DNA of 36,436 bases from JANQIV01 sp050117315 (GTDB taxonomy: Bacteria > Bacteroidota > Ignavibacteria > Ignavibacteriales > Melioribacteraceae): NCBI GenBank assembly GCA_050117315.1, contig JASFMY010000059.1, forward strand, positions 1 through 36,436, given 5' to 3'. Made by a program: the position numbers and the translations under genes. The notes beneath the pieces are model-generated. The model did no database searches. It had not been told where the DNA came from and was given only the letters and a program-made list of their open reading frames with translations. Below are positions 25,072 through 34,533 of this stretch, one piece after another (position 1 is the stretch's first letter; each line of letters opens with the position of its first letter).

Positions 25072-26622
25072 ATGAAACTAATTAAAAATACAGCCGGCAG
25101 ATTTGTCCCAAAAGAAATAAATGGAAAAAAACAAACTCCATTCAAAGGTGTTGGCAAATTTTTACCGAAAGGTAATAAAGCAAAACCGGCAATCAAAACC
25201 TGTGCGGATTATCCGGCAAACGGAAACAAACTCGTAAAAAATCTTAATGAAGCTTTACAAAAAGCGGGCATAAAAAACGGGATGACTGTCTCCACCCACC
25301 ACCATTTGCGAAACGGGGATGTTTTAACAAACCAGCTTTTTGATACAATAAAATCAATGGGGATTAAAGACATCTGCTGGTTTCCGAGTGCTTCATTCCC
25401 TTGTCACGAACACTTAATTAAATACCTGGAAGACGGGACAATACATCAGATCGAAGGAAGTATGAACGGACCTTTAGGTAGATTCACTTCAAAAGGAAAA
25501 ATGAAAGGCACTGGCGTACTTCGCTCGCATGGCGGAAGATATCAATCAGTTCAGGACGGTGAAGTTAAAATTGATATTGCAGTGATCGCAGCTCCAACTG
25601 CCGATTCATTTGGTAATGCTACAGGCGATAGAGGTAAATCTGCTTGTGGTTTACTAGGCTTTGCATTAGTAGATTCCGAATATGCTGATAAAGTTATTAT
25701 AGCAACCGACAACCTTGTTCCCTTTCCATGTGTGCCGTGGCAAATCCAAGGCAATAATGTTGATTATGTGGTCGAAGTTGATTCACTTGGCGATCCTGCA
25801 AAAATAGTTTCCGGAACAACACAGGTAACTAAAAGTCCCGATAGATTATTAATAGCTGAATATGTTGCCCAGTTTTTAGAAGATTCCGGAATAATGAAAG
25901 ACGGCTTTTCATTTCAAGCAGGGGCAGGCGGTACCAATCTTGCTTTTGCCCTCTTCTTAAAGGAAAAAATGAAAAAGAAAAACATTAAAGCAAGGTTCAT
26001 ACGCGGCGGTTCAACCAAATATCTTGTTGAAATGCTTGAAGAAGGCTTAACCGATTATATTCTCGACGGACAGACATTTGATCTTGAAGGCGTCAGGTCA
26101 ATGAGAGAAAATGCAAACCACGTTAACACAAGCCCGTTTACGAGCTATAATTATCATGGTAAGGGAAATTTTGCATCAATGATTGATGCCGTGGTTCTTG
26201 GGGCTACAGAAGTTGATTTAAATTTTAATGCTAATGTTGTTACACACTCAGACGGCTACTTGCTGCACGGCATTGGCGGCTGGCAGAATTGTCTTTTTTC
26301 ACAATGTACAATTTTAGCTATTCCATCATTTAGAGATAGAATTCCCGTTATAGTTGATGAAGTTACCACGCTAGTTGGCCCCGGAGAATTAATCGACGTG
26401 ATTGTAACAGAACGCGGAATTGTAATAAATCCTAAAAGAAAAGATTTACTAAAAACTGTTAAAGGATCATCCCTACCCATAAAATCAATTAAAGAAATTT
26501 ATGATGAAGTAACTGAAATATGCGGTGTTCCTGCAAAACCTAAACTAGATAAAAATGAAGTGGTAGCGGTTATTAAATGGGTTGACGGGACTTTGATTGA
26601 TTCGGTGTTTAAAGTTGGTTGA
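25072..26622 (+). CDS. citF: citrate lyase alpha subunit (citrate:acetyl-ACP transferase)
   Basis: A 516-aa CitF of the CoA-transferase superfamily. It exchanges acetyl for citryl on the acyl-carrier thioester so the CitE part can cleave it. The hallmark VSTHHHLRNGD is at residues 73-83, with IEGSMNGPLGRF, RSHGGRYQSVQDGE, AAPTADSFGNATG and GAGGTNLAFALFLKEKMK in the expected order. Length equals that of usual CitF. Together with the CitD-CitE fusion it supplies a complete citrate (or citrate-analogue) lyase core. Its 3' end abuts a decayed antisense gene, and I see no terminator of its own. Confidence 0.94.
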   Translation: MKLIKNTAGRFVPKEINGKKQTPFKGVGKFLPKGNKAKPAIKTCADYPANGNKLVKNLNEALQKAGIKNGMTVSTHHHLRNGDVLTNQLFDTIKSMGIKDICWFPSASFPCHEHLIKYLEDGTIHQIEGSMNGPLGRFTSKGKMKGTGVLRSHGGRYQSVQDGEVKIDIAVIAAPTADSFGNATGDRGKSACGLLGFALVDSEYADKVIIATDNLVPFPCVPWQIQGNNVDYVVEVDSLGDPAKIVSGTTQVTKSPDRLLIAEYVAQFLEDSGIMKDGFSFQAGAGGTNLAFALFLKEKMKKKNIKARFIRGGSTKYLVEMLEEGLTDYILDGQTFDLEGVRSMRENANHVNTSPFTSYNYHGKGNFASMIDAVVLGATEVDLNFNANVVTHSDGYLLHGIGGWQNCLFSQCTILAIPSFRDRIPVIVDEVTTLVGPGELIDVIVTERGIVINPKRKDLLKTVKGSSLPIKSIKEIYDEVTEICGVPAKPKLDKNEVVAVIKWVDGTLIDSVFKVG

Positions 26623-27975
26623 ATAATTTTTATATCCCGCAGCTTCAAATTTATCGGTTAAGATTTCTAGTCTCTCACCAATTGAATTAAAAATTTCCAT
26701 CTTAACATTGCTTTCAAAGGGAATTGCAATTCTAATATTGGTTTCTGGGTTGAACGGATTTGGATAGTCCTGTAAAAGCTCAAATTCATTCGGCAATAAA
26801 TTTACTTCTGAAACATTAGTAATGTTTTTATCCATATCGATGACAACTTCAACCGGATTTTGTAGTGAACTTACATCCCCAGTCTATTCTACAAATTCCC
26901 ATCCTTCTGTACTTACAGCAGTTAAAATTACAGTTGTTCCCTCATCAAACTCTGTGTTAGTAGGGTCAACAGTAATACTGCACCCTGCATTTTCTGCTTC
27001 ATCAGAATTTACTGTAGTATTTAATTGATACTTAGCAACATGTGTAATCTCATTATTTGTAATTACTGTTCCATTTTCTCCACAAATAAAAACTATACCT
27101 TCATCATTACTAAAAACATCAATTAAATTTTCAGTTGTACCGGCATATTCTACACTCCACGTTTCTCCGCCGTCACTGGTTAACAGTAATGTACCATTAT
27201 CACCAACGATTATCCCGTTATCTGAATCCATAAAAAATACTGAATTTAAATCTTCACTAACTGTAATTTTATTAAGATATGCAGCACTGCCACTTGTTTG
27301 GATATTTTTACTATTCCAAGTTTCTCCGCCATTATCGGTAACATTTACATTACCATTTTGTCCAACTATAAATCCTTTATTCTGATCGGGGAAAAATATA
27401 CCATTTACACTGTTCATATTATTAATATCCTGATACTCCCATGAAGTACCGCCATCTGTAGATATGTAATATGAACCGTCACCGCCAATATGAAGATTAT
27501 TCTCATCCTGGGCAAAAGAAGAATGATAATTATCGTATTGATAATGCGAATTTAATGATCCCCAGGTGGAACCCCCATCCGACGAATGATATATAGCTGC
27601 GTTACTGCCCGAACTCCCGACAGCCCATAATTCAAAACTACCGTCTGAATTTTCAACTCCGGAATTCGCCACTATCATTTGATACTGCTACTCTACCGCC
27701 GATTCCCACCGCAACCAAGATTGAATAAACATCATCTGAATTTAGAACGTAAAGTTTGTCATCACTAATCCCCATAGTTGCGTTTTCAAGGGGATAAGGA
27801 GCATCAGATTTTTGAGTCCATTCATTATCCATCGTTTAAGTCACCTGATTCACCACTACCGCCTAAAACATAAAGCTCACCATCATATTCAACAGCATTA
27901 TGACTGCTACGCTGTTCCGGTTCTTCTCCTTCATAATCCCGTTGTGTCAATTGATAATACTTGATGTAAAAAAAT
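26623..27975 (-). pseudogene. decayed secreted Kelch/YCF48-type propeller protein with type IX sorting domain
   Basis: Read on the minus strand from the 5' side: Kelch pieces (RSSHNAVEYDGELYVLGG near 27880; EWTQKSDAPYPLENATMG near 27800 in another frame), then YCF48/BNR-like repeats between 27678 and 27060 (SSDGGSTWGS, STDGGTSWEY, TSDGGETWSVEY), an InlB-type repeat (GCSITVDPTNTEF...GWEFVE), and a type IX secretion C-terminal sorting domain (ELLQDYPNPFNPETNIRIAI). The frame is broken near 27830 and 27675. A TAG at 26884-26886 replaces the Trp expected in VEWTGD. The sorting domain is cut off at about 26620 where citF ends. It once encoded a surface or secreted protein and is now dead. Confidence 0.85.
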
Positions 27976-27985
27976 ATGCAAATGC

Positions 27986-28196
27986 TTATATAGGACTTGC
28001 CTTCCCGGTTATATAAGACTTTGCTGCCTGCTCATATATGACTTGTCTTCCTACACACATATGACTATGCTCTCTACTCATATGTGACCTTGCTTGCTAC
28101 ACATATAAGACTATGTTCCCTACTCTTATATGACTTTTCTTCCTACACATATATGACTTTATTCCCCGGTCATATATGTCTTTATTCGCTGCTCTT
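27986..28196. repeat. degenerate 23-24 bp tandem array
   Basis: About nine head-to-tail units resemble CATATATGACTTTNNTTCCTACT, differing by several bases each (for example at 28009, 28033, 28104, 28150, 28172). The period is just over two helical turns and is not a multiple of three. No protein reading makes sense. It separates the decayed propeller gene from the GC-rich palindromic repeat. Confidence 0.75.
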
Positions 28197-28346
28197 TTGT
28201 TTACCCCTAATAACGGCATTAGAGGAAAACAAAAACCAATAATCTATAATAAATAAAAAGTTTGTCGCGATTTTCTATTTACCTTTTTTGATCTTAGATA
28301 TTATTTGTAACTCATTGAAACTAAAACTATCACTAATTTCTTTCTT

Positions 28347-28371
28347 TTCTATTGCATATTCTGGGTTTAAC
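28347..28371 (+). repeat. dispersed 25-bp motif, copy 2
   Basis: TTCTATTGCATATTCTGGG followed by TTTAAC matches 14-38 with three mismatches, same orientation. The rest of the gap 28197-28392 shows nothing else I can name. Confidence 0.45.
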
Positions 28372-28392
28372 TAAACGGGAAATCAATGGTAT

Positions 28393-28464
28393 GAACCTCG
28401 CCGCAAGCGACGGGGAATTAAACCCCGTCTTCTCGTCCGCCGTAGCGAATGCGAAGGCGGATTA
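28393..28464. repeat. GC-rich palindromic (REP-like) element
   Basis: In an AT-rich gap, three stem-forming pieces follow each other: CGCCGCAAGCGACG, CGGGG-N7-CCCCG, and TCCGCC-N14-GGCGGA. The base composition is far from the surroundings. Position just after the stop of the minus-strand propeller lipoprotein suggests it also ends that operon's transcript or protects its 3' end. Confidence 0.65.
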
Positions 28465-28477
28465 AATCTATAGTAAT

Positions 28478-29944
28478 TTAGCGGTTTAGTCCGTCTTTAA
28501 ATAAAAACAATCCACTTCCCTCCGTTGTAAACCATATATTCCCCGAACCATCTTCGGCAAAACCTGTTACATTTTCAATCGGTAATCCGGAATAGTCATA
28601 ATCTATCAATATTTTATCATCAAAATTCGTAAATTTATATATCCCGATATTTGTGCCGATCCATTTATTATTATGACTATCTACAAAAATTGCATTTACA
28701 GTAATGTTGCTACCAGAAAATCTATATGGTTGAAAAGAATTTCCATCATACAAAGATAACCCTCCGGTTACGGCTACATCATTTAAATGACCTATCCAAA
28801 CTCCTTCATCCGATTCTGCTAATGAAGAAATTTTGTTGCTGGGAATGTTAACTAAAGCTTTAGTATATAATTCCTCCATTATTCCAACTCCATAATCAGC
28901 AGTACCATACATAATACCAAACCTACATGAAATTACGGAAGTGACATCTGAAATAGCAAATATATTACCCCATTCGATGCAAGGCGGATCTTGATCTGGG
29001 TCAGTGCATTTTACATATTTAACAACACCAATATCCGATGCAAAGTAGTATGCATCAGATGTTCCCTTCTTCACAAATATATCTACATATGTACTTGTTT
29101 TAAGGCCTGTACCTTCCCTTGAATCGTAATATTTAAAGACAGTATTATTATCCGCCACACCTATATGTTTATTCGTAGCAATCCATTTATTATTATCAGA
29201 ATTAACATCAATTGCGTTAACATTATTATCCGGCAATTCCGAATTAGAATTTGTTAAATGCTTCCAGCTAATATAGTCATATCTGATTAGTCCGTCTGTC
29301 GACCCTATCCAAAGGAGTCCAACCTGATCAATAACCACTGTAGTTAAATTGTTTGTTGGGATATCAGAATTTTCTGTTGTATAGAATGACCATACTGTTG
29401 AATCAATCATAACCTTATTCATTTCACTGAGCTCACTGCTTTGAATTGTTACCGTAAAACTAATATCAAAATGATTTTCATATTTATAAGTTATATTATA
29501 TTGACCCGGGAAAATTTTTGAAAATGTATACGGCGTTTTTTTATTAGTGGCAGAGTCATCAATAAAAATTTCAGCTCCTGCCGGTTTACTTGTAAGTGTT
29601 AATTGACCATACATTCCCGGATTTTGCGAATAGTCAACAAATATTTCTTTTCTTTCCCCTTCAACAGCATCTACAGTGAAAACAGTATCATTAAACATAT
29701 CTTTTTTTAAAGTAATTTCGTATGTACCAGTTTCTAAAAACCCTAAGCTATCCAGTGTTGATCTTAATCTATCTTTACCATTAAGAAAAATTCTTGCACT
29801 ATCCGGATAGGAATCTATCAACAAAAAGCCGTCCGGCGGAGGTTCATCCGGCGGGGTTACAGATATTTCTCTTTCACAAGTTGCTATAAAAAAAAGCAGC
29901 ATTAGTGATAATAAAAAATAACCTAAAAAGGAAAATGCCTTCAT
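28478..29944 (-). CDS. lipoprotein with PEGA domains and two-component-regulator-type propeller
   Basis: 488 aa. A lipoprotein signal ends at Cys23 (LLFFIATC). Two PEGA-type beta domains follow (GFLLIDSYPDSARIFLNGK near residue 39; GQLTLTSKPAGAEIFIDD near 113). From about 185 on there are Reg_prop repeats (LLWIGSTDGLIRYD, NKWIATNKHIGV, NKWIGTNIGIYKF, NIWFTTEGSGLFLF) forming a beta-propeller. Such propellers usually sense ligands in hybrid regulators; here there is no kinase or membrane span. It is the third gene of the TonB receptor operon, 9 nt after the DUF4249 gene, so it probably helps bind the same ligand or cell-surface partner. Confidence 0.82.
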   Translation of the reverse strand: MKAFSFLGYFLLSLMLLFFIATCEREISVTPPDEPPPDGFLLIDSYPDSARIFLNGKDRLRSTLDSLGFLETGTYEITLKKDMFNDTVFTVDAVEGERKEIFVDYSQNPGMYGQLTLTSKPAGAEIFIDDSATNKKTPYTFSKIFPGQYNITYKYENHFDISFTVTIQSSELSEMNKVMIDSTVWSFYTTENSDIPTNNLTTVVIDQVGLLWIGSTDGLIRYDYISWKHLTNSNSELPDNNVNAIDVNSDNNKWIATNKHIGVADNNTVFKYYDSREGTGLKTSTYVDIFVKKGTSDAYYFASDIGVVKYVKCTDPDQDPPCIEWGNIFAISDVTSVISCRFGIMYGTADYGVGIMEELYTKALVNIPSNKISSLAESDEGVWIGHLNDVAVTGGLSLYDGNSFQPYRFSGSNITVNAIFVDSHNNKWIGTNIGIYKFTNFDDKILIDYDYSGLPIENVTGFAEDGSGNIWFTTEGSGLFLFKDGLNR

Positions 29945-29953
29945 CTTATTCCT

Positions 29954-30919
29954 CTAAAAAATTTTTGTATAACCAAACGATTCAATGTAATCATCTGTAA
30001 GGTTTATTTTGAATTTAGATATACCGTAGGCTCCAAAAACTCCAAATCCCCCTTCAATGTTTGTATAATCGGGCTGATTGACAAGAATTGTAAAATCACT
30101 TGAAAAGTTACTAACGGAAGAATAATAGGTAGAAAGTTCTTTATTATATATCATTACTTCCAGTTCAATTCTAACAATGAAATAATCACCTTTTTCAGGA
30201 TCATCTCCTGAGATATCTTCCATAGCTCTATCGAGAGTTTCCATAGAGATAGAATAGCTACTCTTAAGAGACGGATTTGCGTATACGGGTTTAAGTGAAT
30301 CACCGTCACTTACATAATCAAAAGGGATTTGCTTTTTTAATAAAATTGTACTGTCTGATTTGTTATAATAATATCTTATAAATAAACGGGGGTGATAAAA
30401 GATTCCCGATTCATTAGTCCATGAAATAAAGAATTCATCGCTGTAACTTGTTGCCGGTACAATTTTATCAGAATTTATGAAGGCGCTTGTTTTAAGAGTA
30501 TCAGGAACCTGTGTTCTTGATTTCAACAATAACCCGCTTTGAAGAAGAGCTTCGATTTCAATAAAACTACCGGGCAATGGTTGAACATCATCATTAAAAT
30601 AGAAGGAAACATCACTATCATAACGTGATTTGTCAATTCTACCAACAGTGTCTTCCACTAATAACCTTACTTTATCATCAAACCAGACCTTAACATCGGC
30701 TCCGTGTATTGCAGGGTCGGTAGTATTTTCATATGGGTCTAATCCATCAATTTCGTAGCTTCTAGATAAGGTAACCACAAAATCATTTGTATCTGCATTG
30801 ATAATACCATTAAGTATGTTTCTCTCCCTAAAATCTGCATTTGGATTAACTGAGTCATCACATGTGATAACAAAAAACATAAATGTTAATACGAAAATTA
30901 ATAAATTCCGGTTAATCAT
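29954..30919 (-). CDS. DUF4249 family lipoprotein
   Basis: 321 aa. Lipoprotein signal with Cys20 (FVITC) followed by Asp-Asp, acidic residues that often go with surface export of Bacteroidota lipoproteins. The body is typical DUF4249: ERNILNGIINADTNDFVVTLSRS, DPAIHGADVKVWFDD, LPGSFIEIEALLQSG, FISWTNESG. Genes of this family usually lie directly after a TonB-dependent receptor, as here, with a 4-nt ATGA overlap. It probably acts as the SusD-like partner lipoprotein of that receptor; the substrate is unknown. Confidence 0.85.
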   Translation of the reverse strand: MINRNLLIFVLTFMFFVITCDDSVNPNADFRERNILNGIINADTNDFVVTLSRSYEIDGLDPYENTTDPAIHGADVKVWFDDKVRLLVEDTVGRIDKSRYDSDVSFYFNDDVQPLPGSFIEIEALLQSGLLLKSRTQVPDTLKTSAFINSDKIVPATSYSDEFFISWTNESGIFYHPRLFIRYYYNKSDSTILLKKQIPFDYVSDGDSLKPVYANPSLKSSYSISMETLDRAMEDISGDDPEKGDYFIVRIELEVMIYNKELSTYYSSVSNFSSDFTILVNQPDYTNIEGGFGVFGAYGISKFKINLTDDYIESFGYTKIF

Positions 30920-33153
30920 ATTTCCACCTTTAATCTTGCAGTTGGCAAAAACGGAAGCATATTAACTCGTTCCCCGGTTTCCCTATCAAAATAGAAAATA
31001 TTTTTTCTGTCGTAGACATTTATGATACTGGCATCGATCGAAAATCTTAAAAATCCTAATTGGAATTTCTTTGATAAATTTAGATCAAGACGATGATAAT
31101 CAGGTAATCTGCCTAAATTAATATCTCTTAAAATTCTAAACGGTTCATAAAATTCATAAATTTGTCCAGGAGTATACAACTCATCAAATTGAAATTTATC
31201 ATAAAATCCCATGGTTTCCGTAAAAGGTAATCCGGTATTATATACCCAAACGGCACTTGCCTGCCATCCGTTTCCAAGGTCAACTTCAAACCCTAAATTA
31301 ACATTATGCCTTGAATCGTACCTGGGGTAATATACCCATTCGTCAACTTCTTTGTAGGCCCAGCTTAAAGAGTATGACGCGGTAAAATTAAATGGAGCTT
31401 GGTACATATTTAAAAGGAATTCCCATCCATAGGATTCTAATTCACCGCCTACTAAATCCGGATCCGTTTCATAATATTTTTCATCATTAACAGTGGGTAC
31501 GTCTTTCGAAATTTTATAATATCCTTCAATACTAAAAGAAGCATTTTCCGAAAAACTAATTTCAGTTCCCCCGATTAAATGAATAGACTTGGCCGGCTTA
31601 AGATAATCCGGTGTAATAATCCATGGTTCAAAAAATGAGATTAATTCTCTCTCATCCGATAACGTTGTTAATTCTTGCAGATAAACTCCTGACGCTGCTT
31701 GAAGTTTCATCCATGAAAACAATCCGTAAGTAATACTAATTCTTGGTTCAAAAAAATGTTCCGAGGTAGCAGCTTTTGATAAATGAACCAGATTAAATCT
31801 TGAGCCAATATCCAAACCAAAATTATCAAAACGTAATAATTTATATTTTATAAAAGCGCTTATGCTGCTGCTGCTTTCATTTATATTTGATAAGACCCCA
31901 TATGCATTTTCCACAAATAAATCAGTACTGAGATCTTTGATCTTAATTCCTAAAGCAATTTCGTCTTTTGAATTAAAAATATAGTTGAAATTCATATCGA
32001 GAGTAATATCATCAAGGGAATTTTCTCTTTGTTTCACATCACTCAAATTTGGAATAACTTCTCCCTCAAAATTACTGTAAGAGAATACTATTTCGTAAAA
32101 CAAGGGACTTTCTTTATCAGCCTGAAACCAACTGAAACCGATTAATTTATTTGACCATCCAAATGCTTCTTTTGTAGGATCATCGCGGTCCAAATCATCA
32201 TCGCTTATAAATGCATGCAGAGAAAATTTTGAAATAGGTAAAATATCCGGGTTGGCATACGTGAGTTTAACTGAAGCGTCGTAAAATTCAATCGGAAGAC
32301 TCTGGTTATTCAAAAATTTCTTTAGAATTTCTTTTGAAAGACTTTTTCTACCGGTAAATATAAATGATCCGTGGGGTATCGGTCCCTCGACAAGAACTTT
32401 GCCGGTTAACTGGCTAACATTTATTTTACCGGAGTAACTGTTTTTATTTCCATCCTTAGCAATTAGATCCATAATTGAGGATATACGTCCGTTATATTCA
32501 GCTGGAAATCCTCCTTTGTAAAATTCGATGTTGTTTATAACATCCGGGTCAACAGCGCTGAACATACCAAGTGCATGAAAAGGATTGTAAATAGGTACGC
32601 CATCCAGCAATACAAGGTTCTGGTTACTGCTACCGCCTCTGACATAATATCTTGCAGAAACATCCCCGGTTGAGCGAACACCCGGCATATATTGCAATGA
32701 CCTAAAAACATCCATTTCCACACCCTTGGGTAAGTACTCTAATTGTCTTACGCTAATTCGCTCTAACCCTATATCTGTAGCATTTTCTTCAGCTACCTTC
32801 TGGCCAATTTTTTCTACCGTTTGCAATTCAAGACTTGAACTGGATAATTTTATATCTACATGCGTAATCTTGTCGGGCAATACTTTCACAATTATATCTT
32901 TTTTCTCATAGCCTACATAAGTAACTGTTAGTGTGTACTCATGATTAGCAGGAACAGAGGAAATAATAAAAAATCCTCTATTGTCGGTTGATGTGCCTAT
33001 ACTCAACTCCTTAACCAAAACATTTCCGTAAGCAAGCACCTCACCATTAAGGGAATCGCTAACCGTACCTCTTATTGTACCTAAATTTTGAGATAATATT
33101 AGATGTGAAGAGAAAAATAAAACTATAAACAAGAATACAATATACCTATACAC
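30916..33153 (-). CDS. TonB-dependent outer-membrane receptor with carboxypeptidase-regulatory-like domain
   Basis: 745 aa. Signal peptide (YIVFLFIVLFFSSHLILSQ), then a CarboxypepD_reg-like beta domain at residues ~24-110 (GTIRGTVSDSLNGEVLAYGNV, VTYVGYEKKDI), the plug domain (FRSLQYMPGVRSTGDVSARYYVRGG, NLVLLDGVPIYNPFHALG) and a 22-stranded type barrel to the end. The start is GTG at 33153: AAGGAGG lies 10 nt upstream and an in-frame stop lies just before it. An out-of-frame ATG nearer the AAGGAGG gives only four codons. First gene of a three-gene uptake operon. Ligand unknown. Confidence 0.92.
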   Translation of the reverse strand: MYRYIVFLFIVLFFSSHLILSQNLGTIRGTVSDSLNGEVLAYGNVLVKELSIGTSTDNRGFFIISSVPANHEYTLTVTYVGYEKKDIIVKVLPDKITHVDIKLSSSSLELQTVEKIGQKVAEENATDIGLERISVRQLEYLPKGVEMDVFRSLQYMPGVRSTGDVSARYYVRGGSSNQNLVLLDGVPIYNPFHALGMFSAVDPDVINNIEFYKGGFPAEYNGRISSIMDLIAKDGNKNSYSGKINVSQLTGKVLVEGPIPHGSFIFTGRKSLSKEILKKFLNNQSLPIEFYDASVKLTYANPDILPISKFSLHAFISDDDLDRDDPTKEAFGWSNKLIGFSWFQADKESPLFYEIVFSYSNFEGEVIPNLSDVKQRENSLDDITLDMNFNYIFNSKDEIALGIKIKDLSTDLFVENAYGVLSNINESSSSISAFIKYKLLRFDNFGLDIGSRFNLVHLSKAATSEHFFEPRISITYGLFSWMKLQAASGVYLQELTTLSDERELISFFEPWIITPDYLKPAKSIHLIGGTEISFSENASFSIEGYYKISKDVPTVNDEKYYETDPDLVGGELESYGWEFLLNMYQAPFNFTASYSLSWAYKEVDEWVYYPRYDSRHNVNLGFEVDLGNGWQASAVWVYNTGLPFTETMGFYDKFQFDELYTPGQIYEFYEPFRILRDINLGRLPDYHRLDLNLSKKFQLGFLRFSIDASIINVYDRKNIFYFDRETGERVNMLPFLPTARLKVEI

Positions 33154-33311
33154 TTATCATAAACCTCCTTAATTAAAATAGATGAGAAATAAAAGACTCA
33201 GCGGTGTTCAATAGTCAACTATATACAATTGTCCAAGAAATTATATATAAGTTATTATTTATTACAAGAAATTGCAATGCATTCTTTTTTGCACCATTTA
33301 ACTTCACACTA

Positions 33312-34370
33312 GTGTCATGACAAGAAATAACAGACGGATAAAGTCGTTTTAGTTTAATACGAGAATCTTTAGTAGTAAACTGCCAACTTATTATTGCGTT
33401 TTTATTATTTCTATACTCCTGCCATGCCTTTGTTTCAGAAACTACTTTATCAATACTATCAATACGCCTGTTAAGACATTGACTATTTAATACATGCAAC
33501 TCAATTTCTGCCATGTTTAATCAACTCCCATGCTTTGGGGTATAAACAAATTCAAACCACTCCCAAATTCTTTTGGCCTCTTTGGGTTCAAATATTTCGT
33601 ATAGTGCCCCCGGTGTGTGCGTGTTCAAGTTGTCCATTACCAAAGTTATTTTATTTGCATTAGGATAATCTTCATCTGCTATCTCTTTGATGAGTTCAGC
33701 CCAATCAAGCTTTGTTTTTCTTTCTGTTATTTTTACACGGCGTTTCCCTCAAAGAGGTTCGTTTACCATAAAGATGTTACAGGTTCCTTTCCGGGTATAT
33801 TCATAATCGACCCGCTTTTCTTTTCCAGCCTCCATCGGCGAACCAATCCTTGTTTCCCCTATTAATTGTTTCGGCGATTCATCCATGCAGACAACTGGAA
33901 AACATTCATTATATGGACTCTACAATCTCCAGTTCGACTATTTTATCTGCCAGAAGCCGTAAAGACCATCTCGAAAAGCCTTCCGGTGGTTTGCTATAGC
34001 TCAAGGCTATTAAGCGTGCTTCAAACTCTCCATCTGCCTTACGTTCATATTCCCTGCTTGTCGGCTTTCGTTCAAGACAGGCTTCAAAACCTTCTTCTAC
34101 AAAACGCTTTTTAATCCGGTCAATGGTACGTATACCTATTTTGAGGACTTTCTTCATTTCTGCATTGGTTACTTTATCTGAATATTCTCCTTCGTCACAA
34201 TGTAAAAGAACGTATGCATTTCTGAATTTTTGTGATATATACTTCCCTTTTCTTATCATTGAGGTAAGTTCTGTCCGTTCGTCTTTTGTTAATATTACTT
34301 TGTATTTTGTCATAATAATCGTTTTTGACAAAAAATATAAAATTTCGTCATATTATAATTGACATGACAC
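33312..34370 (-). mobile_element. IS630-family insertion element, deletion derivative
   Basis: The terminal inverted repeats GTGTCATGACAAG (33312 onward) and GTGTCATGTCAATT (34370 inward) agree except at one position. TA flanks both ends (33310-33311 and 34371-34372), as expected for IS630/Tc1 target duplication. The element is 1059 bp long and encloses a broken transposase. A full-length element would be roughly 130 bp longer, judged from the missing transposase segment. Confidence 0.9.
33315..34313 (-). pseudogene. IS630-family transposase, inactivated
   Basis: N-terminal HTH part (KVLKIGIRTIDRIKKRFVEEGFEACLERKP...SRWSLRLLADKIVELEIVESI) runs to 33909. The catalytic part resumes out of frame with ECFPVVCMDESPKQLIGETRI, and includes LVMDNLNTHTPGALYE and YTPKHGS-LNMAEIE, the DDE residues of the family. 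Between VESI and ECFPVV about 45 residues are missing. Two in-frame TGA codons lie at about 33748 (EPL-GKR) and 33518-33520 (HGS-LNMAE, where Trp is usual). The C-terminus runs through the end of the element without a stop. It cannot make a working enzyme. Confidence 0.9.
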
Positions 34371-34372
34371 TA

Positions 34373-34533
34373 GTTGTATTTCAAGCAAAATAATCATAAA
34401 AAAACTTCATTCTGAAAAAACCGAAAAAGAATTTAAATTTTATTTTCATACTAAGTCAGATTATGTATTCAGTTATATGATTTCAAATATCGGGTTAACA
34501 AAAAAGAAATATGCTCTATATCGCAAAAAAATC
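34373..34533. other. AT-rich gap, nothing identified
   Basis: Between the IS630 right end and the tRNA-Ser promoter I see no open frame, hairpin or repeat worth naming. Confidence 0.6.

Noticed and set aside
26545..26835. Small independent gene with a type IX sorting domain
   Set aside because: The frame continues upstream past a TAG that replaces a conserved Trp, and its 3' part is antisense citF; it is a piece of the decayed gene.
33518..33750. TGA read as tryptophan in the IS630 transposase
   Set aside because: All intact genes in the window use TGG for Trp and several end in TGA; the transposase also has a large internal deletion, so plain decay is simpler.
33617..34114. Two plus-strand frames inside the IS630 element
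   Set aside because: They are antisense to clear transposase coding sequence and have no features of their own.
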